From: Micromonospora sp. WMMD1102
GTDB lineage: Bacteria > Actinomycetota > Actinomycetes > Mycobacteriales > Micromonosporaceae
NCBI RefSeq assembly: GCF_029626265.1
Contig: NZ_JARUBN010000004.1
Span: 1 to 20,085, forward strand
Direction of reading: 5' to 3'
Length of the DNA: 20,085 nt
Under the pieces are notes generated by a model. That model did not search any database, was not told the origin of the DNA, and was given only the letters and a program-made list of their open reading frames with translations. The position numbers and the translations under genes are program-made. Shown here one piece after another: positions 14,784-20,085 of the stretch (position 1 is its first letter; each line of letters begins with the position of its first letter).

Positions 14784-15322
14784 CCGGCCATCCCGTCCTG
14801 CACCGGCACCCGGACCTCGGCCCGACGCTCGGGATCGAGCCACTCCCACCGGTCGCCTACGGTGTCGAGGCGGCGCGTCGTACCCCAGACCTGCACCGTC
14901 ACGCTCTCCGGCACCGCGGTGCCGTCGTCCTGTTCCCGGGTGACTCCGGCGACACCGGCCAGCCTGACGGCGTCGTCGAAGTCGGTACGGCTCTTGTTGG
15001 CGGCGTTCTCGATCGTCGCCAGTACCGTCAACCAGCGCTTGCCGTCGGCGAGGTAGAGCGTCGGCAGCTTGCCGACCAGCCTGCTGCCGGTCACCGTCAC
15101 CTGCCACGGTCCGCCGTCGACCCGCTGGCCGACCTCGACCGTCGGCACCTCGGCCTTCGCCACCGTCTCCAGGCCGCCGAACAGGCTCGACGCGGCCAGC
15201 CCGGCCACGCCGGTGCCGACCCCCAGCCAGCGCAGCGGCATTGCCAACACTCGGGCGCCCAGCCCTACCCGGCTCGCGCCCGGCCCCCGCCGTGGTTCGA
15301 CACGGTTCCGGAGCATAGGCAC
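14780..15322 (-). CDS. Membrane-anchored or secreted protein with DUF4352-like beta domain
   Basis: The 180-residue protein has a basic N-terminus and a hydrophobic stretch at about 30-52 (WLGVGTGVAGLAASSLFGGL) that acts as membrane anchor or signal. The rest is strand-rich: WQVTVTGSRLVGKLP, KRWLTVLATIENAANKS, VQVWGTTRRLDTV, RRAEVRVPVQ. The phrase giving measured effect to 'WLTVLATIENAANKSRTDF' is typical of DUF4352-like domains in extracytoplasmic proteins. Start GTG at 15322 or ATG at 15316; neither has a clear ribosome site, so a leaderless transcript is possible. It precedes a coupled second small membrane protein gene, and the MATE gene is divergent. Function unknown. Confidence 0.65.
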   Translation of the reverse strand: MPMLRNRVEPRRGPGASRVGLGARVLAMPLRWLGVGTGVAGLAASSLFGGLETVAKAEVPTVEVGQRVDGGPWQVTVTGSRLVGKLPTLYLADGKRWLTVLATIENAANKSRTDFDDAVRLAGVAGVTREQDDGTAVPESVTVQVWGTTRRLDTVGDRWEWLDPERRAEVRVPVQDGMAG

Positions 15323-15433
15323 CGGTCGCTGATCGGGCCAGTGCGACGCGCGCCGCGGCGATTCGCCGAGCGGTGCTGGTAAGCGTCAGAAAGCCTTGCG
15401 TTCCTTACGACTGCCGTGCCAGCATCGGTTCCG

Positions 15434-16930
15434 ATGAACCAGCCGACCACGCCGCCCCCGGAAACCGTGCCGACCCCGCAAGGTGCACCGATCGCGGGAG
15501 CCGTGTCCGGCCCGGAAGCCGTGTCGGGCCGGGGAGACGCACGAACCTCGCAGGCCGTGCCGACTCGGGGAGCCGCATCGACCCCGGGATCGGGGCCGGC
15601 GTCCGAGGGCGCACCGGGGTCGGGGGCGGTCGACGCGTCCGGGCGGCGGATCCTCGGACTCGCCCTGCCGGCCCTGCTGGTGCTCGCCGCCGAGCCGCTC
15701 TACGTACTCGTCGACACCGCCGTACTCGGACATCTCGGCGCGGTGCCGCTCGCCGCGCTCGCCGTCGGCGGGCCGGTGATGACCCTGGTCGTTTGGATCG
15801 GCACCGTCACCGCGTACGGCACCACCGGGCGGGCGGCCCGCCGCTTCGGGTACGGCGACCGGGCGGCAGCCGTCGCCGAGGGCGTCCAGTCGTCCTGGCT
15901 CGCCCTCGCCGCCGGAGTGCTGCTGGCGGTCGCCATGCAGTTCGCGGCCGGCCCGCTGGCGCGTACCGTCGCGGGTGGCGGATCCCCCGAGGTGGCCGAC
16001 GGCGCGGCAGCCTGGCTGCGGATCGCGGCGATCGGCGCCCCCGGCCTGCTGCTGGCCGCGGCCGGCAACGGCTGGATGCGCGGCGTGCAGGACACCCGGC
16101 GGCCGCTCTGGTTCGTGCTCGGGCCGAACCTGCTCTCCGCGCTGCTCTGCCCGCTGCTCGTCTATCCCGCCGGGCTCGGCCTGGCTGGCTCGGCGATCGC
16201 CAACGCGATCGCGCAGACCCTCTCCGGGCTGCTCTTCGCGGCCGCGCTGGTCGCCGAGCGGGTTCCGCTGGCACCCCGCCCGAGGGTGATCGGCCGGCAA
16301 CTCGTGCTCAGCCGTGACCTGCTGATCCGGGGCGCCGCCTTCCAGGTCAGCTTCCTCTCCGCGACCACCGTGGCGGCCCGATTCGGGGTGGCCGCCGTCG
16401 GCGCGCACCAGATCGCCCTGCAACTCTGGTTCTTCACCGCGCTGCTGCTCGACGCGCTGGCCATCGCCGCCCAGGCGCTCGTCGGAGCCGCCCTCGGCGC
16501 GGGGAACGGTGCCGGCGCCCGGCTGCTGGGTCGGCGGATTGCGATCTACGGCGGCGTCTGCGGGATCGCCTTCGCAGTTGTCATCGGCGCCGGTGCCGGT
16601 GTGGTGCCGGGCTGGTTCAGCGACGACCCACAGGTACGTGAGCAGGCCATGATCGCCTGGCCGTGGTTCGTCGGGATGCAGCCGCTGGCCGGCGTCGTCT
16701 TCGCCCTCGACGGGGTACTCATCGGTGCCGGCGACGTCCGGTTCCTGCGCGACCTGACCGTGGTCAGCGGTCTCGGCGTCTTCCTGCCGACGATCTGGCT
16801 CAGTTACGCCCTCGATCTCGGCCTCGGCGGGATCTGGGCCGGGCTCACCCTTTTCGTGCTGGCCCGGCTGGTCGGACTGCTGCTCCGGATCCGCTCCGGC
16901 CGCTGGGCCGTACTCGGCGCCACCCGTTAA
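15434..16930 (+). CDS. MATE-family multidrug/sodium efflux transporter (DinF-like)
   Basis: After an unusual 70-residue Pro/Gly/Ala-rich N-terminus, the protein is a complete MATE transporter with about twelve membrane helices. The first reads ILGLALPALLVLAAEPLYVL, with the family signature VDTAVLGHLGAVPLAALAVG; the second half opens with GAAFQVSFLSATTVAARFGV and has AVGAHQIALQLWFFTALLLD and a later WPWFVGMQPLAGVVFALDG. These fit the DinF-like branch common in actinobacteria, which exports drugs or metabolites using proton or sodium gradients. Start choice is uncertain: GTG at 15416, ATG at 15434, or a start inside the repeat region; none has a clear ribosome site. Its substrate is unknown. 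It is alone, divergent from the gene at 15322. Confidence 0.9.
   Translation: MNQPTTPPPETVPTPQGAPIAGAVSGPEAVSGRGDARTSQAVPTRGAASTPGSGPASEGAPGSGAVDASGRRILGLALPALLVLAAEPLYVLVDTAVLGHLGAVPLAALAVGGPVMTLVVWIGTVTAYGTTGRAARRFGYGDRAAAVAEGVQSSWLALAAGVLLAVAMQFAAGPLARTVAGGGSPEVADGAAAWLRIAAIGAPGLLLAAAGNGWMRGVQDTRRPLWFVLGPNLLSALLCPLLVYPAGLGLAGSAIANAIAQTLSGLLFAAALVAERVPLAPRPRVIGRQLVLSRDLLIRGAAFQVSFLSATTVAARFGVAAVGAHQIALQLWFFTALLLDALAIAAQALVGAALGAGNGAGARLLGRRIAIYGGVCGIAFAVVIGAGAGVVPGWFSDDPQVREQAMIAWPWFVGMQPLAGVVFALDGVLIGAGDVRFLRDLTVVSGLGVFLPTIWLSYALDLGLGGIWAGLTLFVLARLVGLLLRIRSGRWAVLGATR
15497..15640 (+). repeat. Degenerate 18-bp tandem repeat coding for hexapeptides
   Basis: Eight in-frame 18-base units code for hexapeptides GAVSGP, EAVSGR, GDARTS, QAVPTR, GAASTP, GSGPAS, EGAPGS and GAVDAS. 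They lie just before the first membrane helix of the MATE transporter and make a long cytoplasmic tail of small residues. The units are diverged but the spacing is exact. Confidence 0.65.
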
Positions 16931-16959
16931 GGACGGCCGTCGGCGGCTCCTACCGGAAT

Positions 16960-17286
16960 ATGCCCACTGACCGGGATTCGTCGGTGCTCACCCGCAGTGG
17001 TCTGTACGTGGTGGAGCTGAAGCACTGGCAGGGTGTAATCGAGGGCAGCGGCACCCACTGGACCCGGCAGCTGCCGAACGGCCGGACGTTCCCGGAGGAC
17101 AACCCGTACATCCTGGCGAACCGTAAGGCGAAGCGGCTGGCCAGCCTGATCAAGCACTACGCCCCCAGGAATGCGCAGGTGCCGTACGTGGGCGCGATCG
17201 TGTTCCTGCATGCCCGCCACGAGGATCGTGGCCGCGCACCGGCCGGACCGCGCTTCCGGTGCTCACCGAGGCGTACGGCAGGCTAG
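16960..17286 (+). pseudogene. Fragment of a NERD-domain protein (probably a NERD-kinase)
   Basis: An open frame of 108 codons contains the core of a NERD (nuclease-related) domain: GLYVVELKHWQGVIEGSGTHW, then NPYILANRKAKRLASLIKHY and VPYVGAIVFLHARH. The Glu and Lys of the nuclease-like core (VELK) are present, but the upstream part with the expected Asp is missing, and similarity stops at about residue 88. The wording resembles actinobacterial NERD proteins that continue into a serine/threonine kinase, as in PglW-like proteins. Both ends seem lost, so this is a relic. No ribosome site precedes the ATG. It begins 29 bases after the MATE stop. Confidence 0.6.
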
Positions 17287-17533
17287 CCGGCAACGGGACG
17301 GGCGAGGACGAGGGTCAGCATGGCACCCGGACCGCCGATCGCGCCGCCGGCCGGACCGGAAGCGTGACGGGCGCGAGGACGGTCGGTGAGATGGCGGCGG
17401 GCATGGTCCCGCCTCGGTCGATCCGGGCTTCGACACCCTTGACGATCTTCCGAACGGCCATGCCCGCCGTCATGCGGCCACGTCCCGTGGGTGTTCCGTA
17501 GCCGCGCCCACCACTATTCGGGGTGCCGGTCGG
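17287..17533. other. Intergenic region with decayed coding sequence
   Basis: No intact gene is seen. On the plus strand a frame reads VLTEAYGRLAGNGTGEDEG at 17259 onwards, possibly the shifted continuation of the NERD fragment. On the minus strand a 48-codon frame from about 17462 reads MAVRKIVKGVEARIDRGG, which faintly recalls the C-terminal part of short-chain dehydrogenases. Both are too short to name. The stretch looks like a graveyard of gene ends. Confidence 0.3.
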
Positions 17534-18049
17534 CTAGCCCTTCCACCACCGGAAGGAGGTGATCTTGTCGTTCAGGCTACTGCCGACCCATGGCACCGTG
17601 CCTCCGTAAGTCTGGCTGTACCCACCGTAATTCGCCAGGTCGAAGGCCTGGGTCCTGGTGCATTGAGACCAGGTGGCCGTGTAGTACGAAGAGATCTGGT
17701 TGTCCCAGCCGGAGGGCATCTGTCGAATCCCCCATCCCGAGCTGTCGCAGGGGCCTCCGCCGGGATCAATCTCCAACACGTCGCCACGAAAGTCGGATCC
17801 CTTGTAGAACTCGACCATTCCCGCCGGAACCCGACGTCGATCTTGACTGGCGGTGAAGCATTCGTACGACTTGATGGTGTTGTACAGCGAGCCCGCCGGG
17901 CGTTCTCCCAGCGTCAGGACGCAGCGCTGCACCGTGGCCTCCGACTGCGCCCCGGCGGTGCCGGCGAAGGCGGGACCGCTACTCATGGCGGTGGCCGTCA
18001 ATACCGCGAGGCCCACACCGAAGACCCTCTTGTGGAATGTCCTTGCCAT
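17534..18049 (-). CDS. Secreted beta/gamma-crystallin-like protein
   Basis: The 171-residue protein has a clear signal peptide (MARTFHKRVFGVGLAVLTAT, cleavage near AFA-GTA). The mature part contains two Greek-key-like motifs: VEFYKGSDFRGDVLEID followed by WDNQISSYY, and a second ending LNDKITSFRW. The (D/N)(D/N)xIxS sequences are the calcium-binding signature of microbial beta/gamma-crystallins. Four cysteines (QRCVLTL, YECFTA, GPCDSS, SQCTRT) may form disulfides. The start at 18049 has GGAG seven bases upstream; an ATG at 18061 is a weaker option. It lies 24 bases after the stop of a paralogous gene and is the last of three such genes. Peptidase-inhibitor family I36 proteins share this fold, so an inhibitor role is an alternative. 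Confidence 0.8.
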   Translation of the reverse strand: MARTFHKRVFGVGLAVLTATAMSSGPAFAGTAGAQSEATVQRCVLTLGERPAGSLYNTIKSYECFTASQDRRRVPAGMVEFYKGSDFRGDVLEIDPGGGPCDSSGWGIRQMPSGWDNQISSYYTATWSQCTRTQAFDLANYGGYSQTYGGTVPWVGSSLNDKITSFRWWKG

Positions 18050-18073
18050 TGTTTTCTCCATTCCTTGTTGCAG

Positions 18074-18595
18074 CTAGGCCGCGCGGGTGCGGAAACATCC
18101 GATGCGATCGTTCATGACACTTCCCACGTAGGGGACATTTCCGGTGTACCCTCTGGAGATTCCGAGGCAGTCGGACTGGACATATGCCGTCGTCCGGTAG
18201 CAGTCGTTCCAAACCTTGAACGACGTGATGCGGTTGACCCAACTCCCGGTGGGGATCCGATAACCCGACGGGTCGCAGGGCCACGAGTCCTCGACGACAG
18301 TCGATGCCCCGTAGTAATCGACATTGTCGTACCAGGTCATGAGCAGTGAACTTTGCGGGATGAACCGTTGCTCCCCGGGTGACAGGCACTCGTAGGACCG
18401 GACGGCACGTCGATCCTGGCCAGGCACGGGACGGTCCAGGGTCAGCACGCACTGCGGCGCGGTCGACCCGGTCAGCAGCAGGCCCTGCCGGCCCGCTTTG
18501 TCCCCCGATGGTGCCGGATCGGCAGATGCCGGCGTGCCGGTAGCCAGAACGACACTGGCGACCATGAGGGCAAGCAATGCACGGAACAATTTCAT
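18074..18595 (-). CDS. Secreted beta/gamma-crystallin-like protein, paralogue
   Basis: The 173-residue protein starts at ATG 18595 with AAGGAG at 18604-18609. It has a signal peptide (MKLFRALLALMVASVVLATG, cleavage near ASA-DPA). The mature protein follows the same plan as its downstream neighbour: CVLTLDRPVPGQDRRAVRSYEC matches CVLTL...SYEC, then MTWYDNVDYYGASTVVED, WVNRITSFKVW and VMNDRIGCFR. The NxITSF and NDRIxCF elements resemble crystallin calcium-binding ends, the second with Cys in place of Ser. It is 24 bases upstream of the next gene and about 130 bases downstream of the third member, so the three are probably one transcription unit. Role outside the cell is unknown. Confidence 0.8.
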   Translation of the reverse strand: MKLFRALLALMVASVVLATGTPASADPAPSGDKAGRQGLLLTGSTAPQCVLTLDRPVPGQDRRAVRSYECLSPGEQRFIPQSSLLMTWYDNVDYYGASTVVEDSWPCDPSGYRIPTGSWVNRITSFKVWNDCYRTTAYVQSDCLGISRGYTGNVPYVGSVMNDRIGCFRTRAA

Positions 18596-18725
18596 GCTGG
18601 TTACTCCTTGATTCTGTGGCGAACGTCAGGCACATGTGCGATGTGCGTCACCACCTCCGATCCGGACCTCGTGCAGCGCCGTGGAACCCGTTCCGTCGGA
18701 TCGCTGAGCTGGGCGAGTGGGACTC

Positions 18726-19064
18726 TCACCGAGGCACGCGGACGCTGTGGGAGACCACGTCAAGCTGCGTCGGCACCCCGGGTTCGACCCGAACCGACCG
18801 TCCGGTGCAGAAGTCGCCCTGGAACGCGACGACGTACGTGTCCAGGCGGTTGTCGACGACCGTGTAGCCACTCCGGATCGGAAAACATCCGGCCGGTGGA
18901 TCGACGAGTCGATAAACAGGGCCGGCCGGGTGTAGCCAGAGTGCGAGCTGATCGGTGGCCGCGTACGCCGGACCTGGATTCGTCGTCACCGTCAGCGCAG
19001 CCACGCAGGCCACCGCAGCCAATGACAGCACCGGCCGCCCAAAGCGAAAGCCATTTGGTGACAT
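18726..19064 (-). CDS. Small secreted protein, single crystallin-like motif
   Basis: The chosen start is ATG at 19064, preceded by GGAGAGAGC; an ATG at 19112 lacks a ribosome site. The 112-residue protein has a signal peptide (RFGRPVLSLAAVACVAALTV, cleavage near AYA-ATD). The mature part is only about 75 residues: LALWLHPAGPVYRLVDPPAG, then VVDNRLDTYVVAFQGDFCTG and RSVRVEPG, ending DVVSHSVRVPR. The pattern FQGDFCTGRSVRV with a closing SHSVRV fits one Greek-key motif of the crystallin/I36 type. Two cysteines probably pair. It is the first gene of the three-gene minus-strand cluster. Confidence 0.7.
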   Translation of the reverse strand: MSPNGFRFGRPVLSLAAVACVAALTVTTNPGPAYAATDQLALWLHPAGPVYRLVDPPAGCFPIRSGYTVVDNRLDTYVVAFQGDFCTGRSVRVEPGVPTQLDVVSHSVRVPR

Positions 19065-19417
19065 GCTCTCTCCAATAAGCACCGATGAGTACGAACAATC
19101 CCATTCAAGCAAAGCGCTGCTTCATCCCGGCTTCGCGGCAGCTCACCTCGGTGCCGATGACGGCGGCCAGCGATATCGTCGACAGTCGATCGCCCGGTCC
19201 GCCGCACCCGGACAGAGCCACGCTCCATCGGACGAGCAGGGGTTCCGCCCACCGGGGGGCGTGTCCGCACCGCCCTCGGCTCGACCGGGGCTGATCCCGG
19301 TACCCGAGAACCTGGCGGGCGTTCGCCGGACCTGTTCGGTGCAGGCCCGAGGTGCAGACTGTTTTCCGACCTTGTTGCGGGTGGCACCGATCCGACACCT
19401 GCGAATAACGTTGCCGT
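19065..19417. other. Divergent intergenic region, no gene seen
   Basis: This 353-base stretch separates the crystallin-like cluster (minus) from the second protease copy (plus). No frame has both a ribosome site and recognisable content. The last 50 bases, from about 19370, closely match the sequence upstream of the first protease copy and hold its promoter. The rest shows no clear repeats or RNA gene. A promoter for the minus-strand cluster should lie at 19065-19120, but no good element pair was found. Confidence 0.5.
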
Positions 19418-19420
19418 GTG
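19406..19420 (+). promoter_or_regulatory. Putative -10 element of the second protease copy
   Basis: TAACGT at 19406-19411 is six bases before the GTG at 19418, exactly as at the first copy. Conservation covers GATCCGACACCTGCG upstream and continues into the coding region, so both copies were duplicated with their promoter. Confidence 0.5.
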
Positions 19421-20085
19421 TCGCATTCGGGCAGCGCACAGTGGCGGGCGTGCATTCGGGACGATCGCGCCGCGATCCGTGGCGCGGGCATCGTCCTCGG
19501 TGACCGGCACGTGCTGACCTGTGCGCACATCCTGCTGCCGCAGATCGCGGGCGCGGAGGCCCGGCGGCCGGACCAGGACTTCCAGGTGGAGCTGGTCGGG
19601 CATCGTGCCGCCGGACCAGCTCCCCGGGGCCGCGTGTCCGACGGCTGCTGGAAACCGCCGCAGGACGACCAACGGGTCGACCTGGCCCTGCTCGGGCTCG
19701 CCGAACCGCTGCCGTACGGCTCCGGTCCGGTGCTGCGTCGGCTGCCGTCCGGTGCCCGTCGGGCGGTACGGATGTTCGGCTTCCCCGCGACGGTCCCGAC
19801 CGGCGTCTGGGCCCGGACCCGGCTCGCCGGAGACGGCGGACCCGGCGGCGTGTGGATCCAACTCGACTCCGAGCCGACCGGCCCCGCCTTGGAGCCCGGG
19901 TTCAGCGGCACGGCGGTCTTCGACGAGGAGACCGAGCACGTCCTCGGGATCGTGGTCAGCTATCTCGCCGGTCGGGGCTCGGCACTCTCCTGGATGATCC
20001 CGGTCGAGACGATCATCAGATATCTACCCCGGGTACGCGGATGGGTCAGCGGCGACTCGGCGGTCGGAAGTCGCTGGCGGAGAGC
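19418..20085 (+). CDS. Second trypsin-like protease copy, partial, with internal deletion and frameshift
   Basis: The GTG at 19418 opens a frame to the window end (222 codons visible). The protein is very close to the first copy: MSHSGSAQWRACIRDD, LTCAHILLP with His 37, RVDLALLGL with Asp 88 and EPGFSGTAVF with Ser 163, so the triad is complete. Alignment holds to GDSAV (codon ending 20065). The next bases do not match DASLAAP of copy 1. Instead, AAG TCG CTG GCG GAG AGC at 20068-20085 matches the KSLADS codons of copy 1 (5549-5566), differing only at third positions. This implies loss of 331 nt, not a multiple of three, so the frame shifts. The protease domain would survive with a changed tail. 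What follows lies outside the window. Confidence 0.75.
   Translation, partial: MSHSGSAQWRACIRDDRAAIRGAGIVLGDRHVLTCAHILLPQIAGAEARRPDQDFQVELVGHRAAGPAPRGRVSDGCWKPPQDDQRVDLALLGLAEPLPYGSGPVLRRLPSGARRAVRMFGFPATVPTGVWARTRLAGDGGPGGVWIQLDSEPTGPALEPGFSGTAVFDEETEHVLGIVVSYLAGRGSALSWMIPVETIIRYLPRVRGWVSGDSAVGSRWRR

Noticed and set aside
17320..17462. Possible short-chain dehydrogenase C-terminus on the minus strand
   Set aside because: Only about 20 residues show a faint likeness, with no supporting motif upstream.
1..20085. CRISPR arrays, tRNA or rRNA genes, riboswitches
   Set aside because: No regularly spaced repeats, no cloverleaf with a CCA-type end and no known riboswitch core was seen on either strand.

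Overview
The window is very GC-rich, with G or C at most third codon positions, many GTG starts and ATGA/GTGA gene overlaps. It also carries a PknG-type kinase and a GlnX-like sensor. All this points to a filamentous actinobacterium, most likely Micromonosporaceae; the family is inferred from gene content, not from a marker gene.

Layout. (1) 1-3644: the start of a small coiled-coil protein gene (minus), a small GntR repressor gene (minus) with a two-palindrome operator, and a divergent three-gene operon: a DivIVA-domain protein, an 84-residue unknown, and a 729-residue protein with two eight-cysteine DnaJ-like zinc modules. (2) 3840-4421: a Uma2-family nuclease-like gene (minus). (3) 4559-14397: a long plus-strand operon encoding a trypsin-like protease fused to an NTPase-like region, a PknG-type soluble Ser/Thr kinase with TPRs, a VWA protein, a four-helix GlnX-like membrane sensor and a lipoprotein solute-binding protein. 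Adjacent ORFs overlap by 4 bases wherever the operon is uninterrupted, except at the kinase-VWA junction. An IS1380-family element at about 9959-11578, with its transposase on the minus strand, has split the VWA gene; the missing C-terminal exon with a zinc ribbon lies beyond the IS and still overlaps the GlnX-like gene. (4) 14398-15322: two small membrane or secreted proteins (minus), the second apparently frameshifted and truncated. (5) 15434-16930: a MATE exporter with an odd hexapeptide-repeat N-terminus. (6) 16960-17533: a decayed NERD-domain fragment. (7) 17534-19064: three small secreted beta/gamma-crystallin-like proteins (minus). (8) 19418-20085: a second copy of the protease gene with its promoter, which carries a 331-nt internal deletion and frameshift relative to the first copy.

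How the genes may work together. In mycobacteria a periplasmic binding protein (GlnH) and a membrane sensor (GlnX) signal nutrient state to PknG. The 4559-14397 operon looks like a relative of that pathway, but its binding protein belongs to the family 1 (sugar-type) solute-binding group, and a protease-NTPase fusion and a VWA protein are added. The IS insertion probably removes full VWA function and may reduce expression of the sensor and binding protein. The two protease copies form 15-kb-spaced direct repeats around most of the window, so recombination between them could delete the whole locus.
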